DNA of 64,000 nt, from the NCBI RefSeq assembly GCF_036345175.1, contig NZ_CP107780.1:4464001-4528000 (forward strand), given 5' to 3'. Origin of the DNA: Streptomyces sp. NBC_00576 (GTDB lineage Bacteria; Actinomycetota; Actinomycetes; Streptomycetales; Streptomycetaceae). Below are positions 53,201 to 60,443 of this stretch, one piece after another. The position numbers and the translations under genes were made by a program. Numbering within the stretch: position 1 is the first letter of the stretch; each line of letters starts with the position of its first letter. The notes under the pieces are model-generated. The model was not told where the DNA came from. It ran no database searches and saw only the letters and a list, made by a program, of their open reading frames with translations.

Positions 53201-53486
53201 GCTGTCCGTCCTGGGCCTTGGTGTTGGTGGTCTGGAGGCCCATTCCCTCGATGAGGTTGTTGGTCGGCACGTCGGGGCCGTACAGGCCGTAGAGCGCTCC
53301 GGAGGCACCGAAGTGGAGGGCTCCGGTGGTGGTGCCCAGGTCGACGGTGAGGGTGGGGGTGGCGGCGGAGGCCGGCGTCGCCGTCGCGGTGGTGGCGGCG
53401 GCTATGACGGTCAGTGGAATCAGTGTTCGAGTGATGCCGTGGAGGAGGCGTCTCGTAGTCGAGCGCCTTTGCCCGATTCGTGGCAT
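50292..53486 (-). CDS. secreted clan GH-A glycoside hydrolase with CBM and ricin-type domains
   Basis: 1064 residues from ATG 53486 with GAAGGGA upstream. A signal peptide (cleavage near ASA-ATP, about residue 41) precedes a TIM-barrel catalytic domain. This has Glu165 in VPYNEPDG (the acid/base position after Asn) and Glu271 in NLNEYAF (nucleophile position), as in GH39 and other clan GH-A families. A beta domain follows to about 470. Three CBM35/CBM6-like units then begin at SYEAENATLSG, LYEAEQANLS and TYQAENGTLTG. The last 140 residues are a ricin-B/CBM13 trefoil with QxW repeats (QQWTC, HQWTC). The enzyme should attack a plant or microbial polysaccharide outside the cell. The substrate is unknown. 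A shorter paralogue lies at 60444-63128. Confidence 0.85.
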   Translation of the reverse strand: MPRIGQRRSTTRRLLHGITRTLIPLTVIAAATTATATPASAATPTLTVDLGTTTGALHFGASGALYGLYGPDVPTNNLIEGMGLQTTNTKAQDGQQHPGSDALEIAKPFADSGGKDIMIYMTDVYRTFNYERTNYAAYQAAMKTQIQQILASPYKDRIVLVPYNEPDGMWFQGMRTQAGPLAAFNAEWLQTYNFIKGLWPTARIAGPNVSSYTESALKGFLTYCKANNCLPDIATWHTLGSPADVRSTVDNYRAAETSVGIGSHLPINLNEYAFRYHLTDPGQMVQWISAIEDEKIDGNLPYWNINGNLGDSAAAQNTPNAQWWLYNWYTSMSGNTVKVTGAENDAAYTLQGLASLDTAKKQARVILAGGGTSGASDTVIKNIDPAVFGSTVHVSVFQDRYSGYIGAAATPTRLSDADVAVGSDGSITLPITLDAMSAYEVIVSPGGTGSTTASDSTWSASYEAENATLSGSGYNINTEGTPSRLDKFATSGTKDVGGLRTGSTTVISFPVSVPTTGDYNLSVFGNSYAKDADVKGPTNVYARVDGGASTRIDIPVGFQWVVWGHSDTTVHLTAGSHTITLATTGDNNAKTVGDAIIDKIDLQYQDAAVQGTTLYEAEQANLSDSATATYTSQGQSGAGAVNLTSGKSATFWVYSERDGYADLTARYRNTGQAALTVNGKAADDQTLSGATTGAWSTSANRVYLSAGINKVKVTGTSGTLALDDLAVTPFSADDAVTTGNVVTYQAENGTLTGTAAADTTYSQANGGVVTGIGNGTANSLTLNVNAPEAGTYAMTMRYANGEELPSNHYNPDLYALHADVSVNGGAAKRVNFASTLHWNQFNDYTVPVTLTKGANAVKFTASQLYDYDGTTIGLVYSGGGSDIGQPMRSSSAPHLDQVSFAPAALHIGASTGFSSTAVAQHSSLCLEDPAQSTTDGTQYRQNTCGTGQEQVFDFHPVSGATDTYTVVNHSSGKCLDISALSTANGAAVQQWTCLGAANQRFTLRPVTALGNSQDYQLVALNSGKCVDVSTISTAPGALVHQWTCDTGSTLTTKKNQIWRLLGKS

Positions 53487-53572
53487 GTGCTTACGTCCCT
53501 TCAGGGGTACGGCTGGTTCGTTGCTGCGCCGGCCCCCGTGCCGGACGTGTGGGTGGGCTGTCGCTTCGCTGG

Positions 53573-55357
53573 TCAGGCGACGGTGGTGGCAGTGGCGTTG
53601 CTCCCGGCATCCGCGCGGCGCTGTTGGGCGTCGCGGGCGAGGAGGAGGTAGCTGCTGGCGGTCCAGGTGTAGGCGCGGTCGCGCAGTCCCTGGCCAGTCA
53701 GGGCGTCGAAGTTCTCGGCGAAGCCGGAGGTTTCGCACAGGGTTCGGAAGCGGGTGCTGATCTCGTCCGCGAGGCGTTCGTGGCCGGCGCGGCGCAGGCC
53801 GTCCTCGATGAGGACGGTGGCGGGGGCCCAGATCGGGCCGCGCCAGTAGCCGTCGGAGCGGTAGTGCGGCGAGGTGGGCAGCTCGGTGGCCAGACCGTGC
53901 GAGGTGAGGTGGGCCTCGATGCGGTCGGCCAGGACGCTGCTGACGCTTTCGGGCAGGTACTCGCCCAGCACGATGGGCATCAGGTCGAGCAGGCTGGAGC
54001 TGCTCCAGGTGTCGTCGCTGTCCACACCGCGGGCGACGAACCGTTCGCCGGTCCAGAGCTGGTCGAGCATCGCGGCCTGGGTCGCGTCAGCCGAGCGCGT
54101 CCAGGTGCGGGCGTCGTCGGGCCGGTCCAGTTCGGCGGCCAGGTCGGCCAGCTCTCGCAGTTGGAGGATGAGGAAGGCGGACAGGTCGGCGGTGACGGCC
54201 ACGCGGGCGGGGTCGAAAGTGGTGGCGTTGTCCCAGCCGCTGTCGTTGCCGTGTTGGTAGTGGGGCAGGGCGGCTCCGGGTGCACGCCGCGCGGTGAGCC
54301 AGAAGTCCGTCCAGCGGGTCAGTCTGTCGTACGCCTCGGTCAGTTGCGCCGGGGTGAGCGACTCGGGGAGCCGTTGGCGCAGGTGACCGAAGGCCCAGCC
54401 GTGGATGGGCGGTTTGACGAAGTTGTACAGGACCTCGGAGTGGGTGACCGAGTCGGGCAGGGCTCCCGTCTCGTCCTGGTGGTCGAAGGGCAGTGAGAAC
54501 TGGTCCCAGGCGAGACCGGGGCAACCGGGGGCCAGGGCAAGGGCATTGAAGCAGTGGTCCCAGCTCCACACCTTGTCCATCCAGTGCTTGGACATCAGTA
54601 CGGCGGGCCGGGTGACCAGGCCCGCCGGGCGGACGGTCGCCGACCACACCACGTAGGCGGCGAGTTGGGCGGCCGGGGTGGCGGCCGAGCGCCATGGGGC
54701 GACCGCGTCGAGGAACTCGGCGAACGACTGCCGCGAGGCCTCCACGACCTCTCCGAACGACGCCGACGAGCGGAAGGGCGCTCGCGCACTGTCGAGTTCC
54801 TCGACCGCGACCTCCCACGAGCCGTCGGCCCCGCCGGTGACCGTGAGACCGCGCTCCCCGGCGCCCAGGGACTGGGAGCCGGTCACGTCGGCGAGCGTGC
54901 CGGACAGCACGGTGACGCGGTAGCGGCGCCCGGTCTCGTAGGAGGTGAACACGTGCGCGCCGTCCACCGGGTCGCGGTAGAAGTACGTCCCGCTGAACGG
55001 GGTCAGGGCGCGAGCCGCCGCGCTGATGCCGAACCCGAGACCGGTGCCGTGCACGCGTACGGTGTCCGGCGACTCGTAGGCGAGATCGATACGCCCGTCC
55101 GCACCCGTCCAGCTGAGCAGGCCCGGGGTCGCCTCGACGCGGGTCTCCGCCCGCTCGCCCGTCGCCGCGTCGAGGGGGATCAGGCTCAGGACGGCGTGCA
55201 TGCCGTTCTGGTGCGAGACGAGGTGAAGGTCCTCGGCGCGCGTCTTCTCCGCCAGTACGGGAGAGATGCCGAACCAGGAGCCGTGCGCGCTGAACGGGAT
55301 GTCGTGGACGGAGAAGGCCGGGCCGGACGGAACGGCGGTCATGAAGGCGGCACTCAT
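53573..55357 (-). CDS. cytoplasmic GH63/GH37-like (alpha/alpha)6 glycosidase
   Basis: 594 residues, no signal peptide. After a beta-rich N-terminal domain the (alpha/alpha)6 barrel shows DKVWSWDHCFNALALA, FDHQDETGALPDS, HGNDSGWDNATTF and RSDGYWRGPIWAP. The last is the YWRGP-W motif shared by GH63 glucosidases, trehalases and mannosylglycerate hydrolases. The aspartate in GWDNAT and a late glutamate are likely catalytic. It lies 51 bases after the second permease gene and before the secreted hydrolase, so it would process the imported oligosaccharide. The ribosome binding site is weak, and coupling to the upstream gene is possible. Confidence 0.82.
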   Translation of the reverse strand: MSAAFMTAVPSGPAFSVHDIPFSAHGSWFGISPVLAEKTRAEDLHLVSHQNGMHAVLSLIPLDAATGERAETRVEATPGLLSWTGADGRIDLAYESPDTVRVHGTGLGFGISAAARALTPFSGTYFYRDPVDGAHVFTSYETGRRYRVTVLSGTLADVTGSQSLGAGERGLTVTGGADGSWEVAVEELDSARAPFRSSASFGEVVEASRQSFAEFLDAVAPWRSAATPAAQLAAYVVWSATVRPAGLVTRPAVLMSKHWMDKVWSWDHCFNALALAPGCPGLAWDQFSLPFDHQDETGALPDSVTHSEVLYNFVKPPIHGWAFGHLRQRLPESLTPAQLTEAYDRLTRWTDFWLTARRAPGAALPHYQHGNDSGWDNATTFDPARVAVTADLSAFLILQLRELADLAAELDRPDDARTWTRSADATQAAMLDQLWTGERFVARGVDSDDTWSSSSLLDLMPIVLGEYLPESVSSVLADRIEAHLTSHGLATELPTSPHYRSDGYWRGPIWAPATVLIEDGLRRAGHERLADEISTRFRTLCETSGFAENFDALTGQGLRDRAYTWTASSYLLLARDAQQRRADAGSNATATTVA

Positions 55358-55408
55358 TTCTTGAGCAGGGGTGATCGGCGGTCGGCCGGGCGGGGCGACG
55401 GTCCGGGG

Positions 55409-56254
55409 TCAGTCCTTGACGGCGCCGGCGGTCACGCCGGCGGCGACGTAGCGCTGGGCGAGGACGAGGATGACCGTGGCGGGCAGTGAGGCGACGACGG
55501 CGGTGGCCATGATGGCGTTCCACTGCTGGTTGTTGTTGCCGATGTAGTGGTAGATGCCGAGGGTGATCGGTTCGTGGGCGCCGCCGTTGGCGAGGGTGCT
55601 GGCGAAGATGAAGTCGGACCAGGACCACAGGAACGCGAACAGTGACACGGTGACGATCGAGTTGCGGCTCATCGGCAGCACGATCGACCAGAACGTGCGC
55701 AGGGCCCTTGCTCCGTCCATCTGCGCGGCCTGGATCAGCTCGCCGGGGATGCCGGACATGAACGCGGTGAAGATCAGTACGGCGAAGGGGACGGCCAGGG
55801 TGGAGTCGGCGATGATCAGGCCGGGGACGGACTGGAGCAGGCCCAGGCTGAGGTAGATGGCGTAGAAGCCCATCGCCATGATGATGCCGGGGACCATCTG
55901 GGCGACCAGGAGAAGGAAGCTGAGCACACCCCCGCCGCGCGGGCGGAGTTTCGCCAGCGCGTAGCCGGCGGGCGCGGCCAGTGCCACGGTCAGTACGACG
56001 GTGCCCAGGCCGATGACCAGGCTCGTGCCGAGGTAGGGCAACTGCTGGTCGAACACGGCGCGGTAGCCCTCCAGCGTGCCGTGGACCGGGAACAGATCGG
56101 GCGGGGACTTGCGCATGTCCTGGTCACGGGTGAAGGACACATTCACCATCCAGTACACCGGGAAGAGCATGACCGCGGTGAGGAGGACGCCGACGGTCGT
56201 CTTGACCCACGTGCGGTCGCGGCGCTTCAGGGTGTCAACGGCGGTTGCGGTCAT
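55409..56254 (-). CDS. ABC sugar transporter permease (MalG-like)
   Basis: 281 residues from ATG 56254, which overlaps the stop of the first permease (ATGA). Six membrane helices are seen. The inner-membrane coupling loop has the EAA-type sequence IQAAQMDGARALRTFWSIVLP, and SIVTVSLFAFLWSWSDFIFAS precedes the last helices, as in MalG/ThuG-type permeases. No ATPase gene is present in the locus. As in other Streptomyces sugar importers, a shared MsiK-type ATPase elsewhere is expected (inference). Confidence 0.92.
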   Translation of the reverse strand: MTATAVDTLKRRDRTWVKTTVGVLLTAVMLFPVYWMVNVSFTRDQDMRKSPPDLFPVHGTLEGYRAVFDQQLPYLGTSLVIGLGTVVLTVALAAPAGYALAKLRPRGGGVLSFLLLVAQMVPGIIMAMGFYAIYLSLGLLQSVPGLIIADSTLAVPFAVLIFTAFMSGIPGELIQAAQMDGARALRTFWSIVLPMSRNSIVTVSLFAFLWSWSDFIFASTLANGGAHEPITLGIYHYIGNNNQQWNAIMATAVVASLPATVILVLAQRYVAAGVTAGAVKD

Positions 56255-57234
56255 GACAGGGCCTGCTTTCGCTGGACCTTCAGGTAGATCAGGCCGAAGA
56301 CCAGGGCGGCGACGACGAGCAGGTTGCCGACGGCCGCTCCTGGGCCGAAGGCGGGCAGCAGGTTGCCGAAGCCGAGCTGGTAGGACCAGGTGGCGAAGGT
56401 GGTGGAGGAGTCGGCCGGGCCGCCCTTGGTCATGATCCAGATGATGTCGAAGACCTTGAGCGTGTAGACGAGGCCGAGGAGCAGGGTGATCGCGGACACC
56501 GGGCGCAGCAGCGGGAAGGTGATGCTCCAGAACCGCCGCCAGGGGCCCGCGCCGTCGAGGGCGGCGGCCTCGTACAGGCTGGTGGGGATGGACTGCAGGC
56601 CGCTGTAGAGCACGACCAGGTTGAAGGGGACGCCGATCCAGACGTTCGCGATGATCACCGAGGCCAGCGACCAGGACGGCGAGGTCAGCCAGTTCACCGG
56701 ACCGATACCGACGGCGTGCAGGGTGGCGTTGACGACGCCGGAGTCGCTGTTGAGCATCCACGACCAGGTGGAGGCCGACACGATCAATGGCAGCAGCCAG
56801 GGCACCAGGAACAGGGCGCGCAGGGTGGCCGAGAGCCGGAAGTGCTGGTTGAAGAAGACGGCGAGAGCCAGCCCGATCGCGTACTGGAAGACCAGGCACA
56901 CGGCGGTGAACACCACGGTGTGCAGCAGCGCCGGAGCGAACGTCGGATCATCGAAGACGGCCCTGTAGTTCGCCAGGCCCGTGAAGGGCGCGTCCCCCTG
57001 CACGAACGAGCGGACCGTGTAGTTGCGCAGGCTCAGATCGATGTTGCGGTAGAGCGGATAGGCGTAGAAGAGGACGAGGTACAGGGTGACCGGGGCGAGG
57101 AAGGCCCAGGCGGCCCACTGCTGGGAGGCGGGACGCCGACGCGTGGCGGCGCGGGCCGGGGGCGGGGCGGCAGTCGCCGCCCCGTTCCGGCCGCGTGCCG
57201 GCAGCGCATCCGGCGGTGGTGTCGTGCGGTTCAT
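56251..57234 (-). CDS. ABC sugar transporter permease (MalF-like)
   Basis: 327 residues from ATG 57234. A proline/alanine-rich cytoplasmic N-terminus of about 40 residues precedes six helices beginning AWAFLAPVTLYLVLFYAYPL. The coupling loop reads YEAAALDGAGPWRRFWSITFPLL-type sequence with the EAA motif. It lies 20 bases after the binding-protein gene. It forms the membrane channel together with the MalG-like partner. Confidence 0.92.
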   Translation of the reverse strand: MNRTTPPPDALPARGRNGAATAAPPPARAATRRRPASQQWAAWAFLAPVTLYLVLFYAYPLYRNIDLSLRNYTVRSFVQGDAPFTGLANYRAVFDDPTFAPALLHTVVFTAVCLVFQYAIGLALAVFFNQHFRLSATLRALFLVPWLLPLIVSASTWSWMLNSDSGVVNATLHAVGIGPVNWLTSPSWSLASVIIANVWIGVPFNLVVLYSGLQSIPTSLYEAAALDGAGPWRRFWSITFPLLRPVSAITLLLGLVYTLKVFDIIWIMTKGGPADSSTTFATWSYQLGFGNLLPAFGPGAAVGNLLVVAALVFGLIYLKVQRKQALS

Positions 57235-57254
57235 CAACGGGCCTCTGGCACTGG

Positions 57255-58502
57255 TTACTTGGCGGCGGACTGGGCGGCCGTGAGCGCGTCCTTCGGTGAC
57301 GCCGACCCGCTCAGCGCGGACTGGACCGCCTTCCACAACTGCTCGGAGATCTTGGGGTACTTGGTGCCCAGGTCGTCGCTGGTGCGTCCCTTGGCCGCCT
57401 TGACCGCGTCGACCCACGGCTTGAGCTCGGCGTTCGCGGCGACCTGCTTGTCCTGCACCTCGGTGGTCGGGGCCACGTACGACAGGGTCGTGTCGGTGGC
57501 GAGGAGGTTGTCGGTGCTGGTCAGGCAGGTCACGAGCTTCTGGGAGGTGGCGTAGCGGCCGGTCTCGCCCTGGACCGGGACGGTGACGAACTCGCCGCCC
57601 GTCGGGGCCGCCGCGTTGCCCCCGGTGGAGGCGGGGACGGGGATCACGCCGTACTCGAAGCCGGCCTTCTGCGCGTTGGCGAGCTGCCAGGTGCCGTTCT
57701 CGGCGAACGCGTAGTCGCCGCTCGCGAACTCCTGCCAGCTGGTCGTCTGGGTGTTGTTGATGACCGAGTTGGGGGCGTAGCCCTTGTCCAGCCAGTCCTT
57801 CCACAGCGACAGCGCGGACGTCGCCTCGGACGAGGCGACGTCAGTGAGCTGCGCGCCCGAGCCCCAGAACCAGGGCAGGAACTGGAAGCTGCCCTCCTCC
57901 GTGCCGATCGCCGAGAAGGTGATGCCCTTCTTCCCGGCCTTCTCGACCTTCGCCAGCGCCGCCGTAAGCGAGGCCCAGTCCTTGACCGAGGCGATGTCGA
58001 CGCCGGCCTCCTTCAGCACCGCCTTGTTGTAGTAGAGGGCGAGGGTGTTGGCGCCGACCGGCGTGCCGTACGTCTTCCCACCCGACTGACCGGCCCCGAG
58101 CAGGTTGGCGTCGACGGCCGAGGTGTCGATCTTGTTGTCGTCGGTCGTGGTCAGCACCCCTGCCTCGGCCAGGGTGGAGACGACCGGGTTGTCGACGATG
58201 AGGACGTCCGCCGAGTTGTCCTGCTGCGCCGCCAGCAGTGCCTTGTTCGTCAGGTCGCTGGTGTCGAACGCGGTCCGCTTGATCTTCACGCCTGCCTCGG
58301 TGCCACAGGCGTCCAGCAGCTTCGCCCACGCCGAGCTCTTGTCGAACTGCGGGTACGGGTCCCAGATCGTGTACGTACCGCCGCCGTCCGCGGCCTTCGC
58401 GGAGGTGTCGCTCTTGCCGGAGCCGCAGGCGGTGGCGCTGGCGGTGACGGCGACGACGGTCAGGACTGCGGCGGTGAGACGCCGTCTGGCAGATCGGTTC
58501 AT
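57255..58502 (-). CDS. extracellular sugar-binding lipoprotein of an ABC importer
   Basis: 415 residues from ATG 58502 (GAGGAAC upstream). The signal peptide ends in ATAC with Cys26 as the probable lipidated residue, a slightly non-standard lipobox. The mature protein is a MalE-type cluster B/D binding protein: TYTIWDPYPQFDKSSAW, DVLIVDNPVVSTLAEAGVL, YGTPVGANTLALYYNKAVLK and FASGDYAFAENGTWQL. It is the first gene of the import and hydrolysis operon, 140 bases after the LacI gene on the same strand. Confidence 0.92.
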   Translation of the reverse strand: MNRSARRRLTAAVLTVVAVTASATACGSGKSDTSAKAADGGGTYTIWDPYPQFDKSSAWAKLLDACGTEAGVKIKRTAFDTSDLTNKALLAAQQDNSADVLIVDNPVVSTLAEAGVLTTTDDNKIDTSAVDANLLGAGQSGGKTYGTPVGANTLALYYNKAVLKEAGVDIASVKDWASLTAALAKVEKAGKKGITFSAIGTEEGSFQFLPWFWGSGAQLTDVASSEATSALSLWKDWLDKGYAPNSVINNTQTTSWQEFASGDYAFAENGTWQLANAQKAGFEYGVIPVPASTGGNAAAPTGGEFVTVPVQGETGRYATSQKLVTCLTSTDNLLATDTTLSYVAPTTEVQDKQVAANAELKPWVDAVKAAKGRTSDDLGTKYPKISEQLWKAVQSALSGSASPKDALTAAQSAAK

Positions 58503-58642
58503 TGCGTGTTCCTCATGGTTTTTGGCACAGGTGTGCCCTGGGAGGGTGATCGGGGCCTGTCGGCCTCGCCGCCCCCGGACGGTGACTTGCGTAGTCGGCC
58601 GGTACGGGGTGCGGAGGTGAAGGGGAGTGTGCGGGGTGATAG

Positions 58643-59698
58643 TCAGGGGTGCGTCTGGACGCCGAAGTCCGGAGCCGGGTCGGCCGACCTGGCGCCGACG
58701 GGCCCAGTGCTGGCTCGCAACGAAATCGGCGGCGCGAGCAGGTGGGACCGGGCCGGTGTGCCGGGGTGGTCGAGCCGCTCGACGAGCAGGTCGACGGCAA
58801 GGCGGCCCATCTGTTCCGCCGGCACGTCCGCAGCGGTGAGCTGCGGGGTCACCGTCTCCGCCCACCTGCTGGCCACCACTCCGGTGACGGAGAAGTCGCG
58901 TGGCACATGGAGACCGGCCTCGGCCAGCCCCCGGTACAGCCCGCCGAGCGCGGCCTCGTTCAAAGTGACCAGAGCCGTGGTGGCCGGGTCGTCGTGCAGG
59001 ATCCGCTCCAGACAGGCCAGGCCCGAGGCGGCGTCGTCACCGCAGCAGTACGTCCGGACGGTGAGCCCGCGTTCCGCTGCGGCCTTGGTGAACCCGTCCA
59101 GCCCGCGCCGGGCCGACTCGTACCCGGCCCGCAGCAGTTGCTCGGGCCGGTTGACGAAGGCCACCCGGCGGTGACCGAGATCGGCGAGGTGGTGCACACA
59201 GGCCGCCGCGAGTGCCGTGTGGTCCAGGCCCACCCACCAGCTGCCCTCCGGGTGGGCGGTGCGGCCGATGGCGACGGAGGGGAAATCCACCGCGGTGAGA
59301 TGGTCGAGCCGGTCGTCCTCCAGCCTGATCTCCATCAGGATCGTGCCGTCGACCCGCCGCTCCCCCAGCAGCCGCTGGAACGAGCGGTCGCTGTCCACAC
59401 CGCTCGGAGAAAGCAGCACGTCGTAGTCGTGGGCCGCGGCGGCCTCGGTGACGCTGCCGATGAAGTCCAGCTGCATGCCGGTGTAGTGGTTCCCGGCGGG
59501 CGGGAAGACCAGACCGATGGTGTTGGTCCGGCCGTTGGCCAGGGCCCGCGCACTCGCGTTGGGCTGGTAACCCAGCTCGTCGATGACCCGCTGGATCCTC
59601 TGGCGGGTGTCCTCGGACACCGGGCGCTTCCCGCTCAGGGCGTAGGACACGGTGCTCCGCGAGACACCGGCCCGCTTGGCGATCTCACCGATGTTCAC
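58643..59698 (-). CDS. LacI-family regulator of the glycan locus
   Basis: 351 residues from GTG 59698 with AAGGAG five bases upstream. The HTH reads NIGEIAKRAGVSRSTVSYAL, then GYQPNASARALANGR as the hinge. The sensor domain contains GLVFPPAGNHYTGMQLDFIG, VDGTILMEIRLE, LGHRRVAFVNRPEQLLRAGY and VPRDFSVTGVVASRWAE. Three CGAA(C/T)CGGTTCG sites lie 20-350 bases upstream of its start and between it and the divergent hydrolase gene. It therefore probably represses itself and that gene in the absence of an oligosaccharide inducer (inference). Confidence 0.92.
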   Translation of the reverse strand: MNIGEIAKRAGVSRSTVSYALSGKRPVSEDTRQRIQRVIDELGYQPNASARALANGRTNTIGLVFPPAGNHYTGMQLDFIGSVTEAAAAHDYDVLLSPSGVDSDRSFQRLLGERRVDGTILMEIRLEDDRLDHLTAVDFPSVAIGRTAHPEGSWWVGLDHTALAAACVHHLADLGHRRVAFVNRPEQLLRAGYESARRGLDGFTKAAAERGLTVRTYCCGDDAASGLACLERILHDDPATTALVTLNEAALGGLYRGLAEAGLHVPRDFSVTGVVASRWAETVTPQLTAADVPAEQMGRLAVDLLVERLDHPGTPARSHLLAPPISLRASTGPVGARSADPAPDFGVQTHP

Positions 59699-59719
59699 GG
59701 GACTCCTTGCTGAGAGCGG

Positions 59720-59783
59720 TCGAATCGGTTCGATGATTCCAGCGAACAAAATCGGCCAGACACCGATCATCGAACCGGTTCGC
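59720..59783. promoter_or_regulatory. two LacI-type operators upstream of the regulator gene
   Basis: TCGAATCGGTTCGA at 59720-59733 and TCGAACCGGTTCGC at 59770-59783, the latter with a perfect 12-base palindrome CGAACCGGTTCG. They are 50 bases apart, just upstream of the LacI start, suited to autoregulation with looping. Confidence 0.75.
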
Positions 59784-60034
59784 GTGAAGTGAAGGTAGGA
59801 GCAACTCGGACGAGTGTCAACGCCCCGCGTCAAATTTCTCGTAACGGGCCGGAAACCTCGACATGCGGAGGCGTGACGCCTGGTCAGCCTGGGTTCACAC
59901 GCCCTCACCAGGAGGCCGGGCGCCGCATTCGGCGGGACGGGACACCCCGCGCCGCCAGGGACGCCCGGCCATGCCCGACCGAAGAGATCTATGTCAGGGG
60001 TATTGCTGGCTGGTTTCCTCGATGCTAGCTTCCC

Positions 60035-60046
60035 CGAACCGGTTCG
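60035..60046. promoter_or_regulatory. third LacI-type operator, on the hydrolase side
   Basis: CGAACCGGTTCG is an exact copy of the palindrome at 59771-59782. It lies about 400 bases before the start of the divergent secreted hydrolase gene and so probably sits at its promoter. Confidence 0.75.
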
Positions 60047-60443
60047 ACGAACCATCAAGAGGTCATGACCGCTGTCGAGGCGCCGCTCACACGTCGGAGC
60101 GTCGCCGGGGCCCTTACCCCCTAATACATCCGCCGCCCAGAGCTCCCCCTCCGGGCGGCGGATGCCACCGAGTGGCCGTCGCGCTCGTACGTGGCGGTGG
60201 TGCCTCGCTGACTCGGCGCACCCGCCGCAACGGCATGCGGTTCGCTTCCCGAAGGCCGGCCGAGTGCGTCCGTAACCCGGAACCTGAGCGCCGCCGAACC
60301 GGGGGGCTCCTGTCGCGCGGCCCATGTCGAACCGACTCACCCCCTGGCGGGACATGGCCGGACCACCGCACGGACCCGCCCCGTCCCGCATGAAACGCAT
60401 CCGATCCAGCATCCGAGATGTCATGGAATCCACGGAGACCTCA
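60047..60443 (+). other. long leader region of the hydrolase gene
   Basis: About 400 bases with no convincing gene, although short open frames occur. It contains CCGCCGCCC-AGAGCTCCCCCTCC-GGGCGGCGG near 60128-60160, which can form a stable hairpin. If transcription starts near the operator this is a long 5' untranslated leader. Confidence 0.4.

Noticed and set aside
50976..53651. An 891-codon plus-strand frame opposite the glycoside hydrolase
   Set aside because: Valine/glycine-rich mirror of the hydrolase gene, an effect of high GC in the third codon position.
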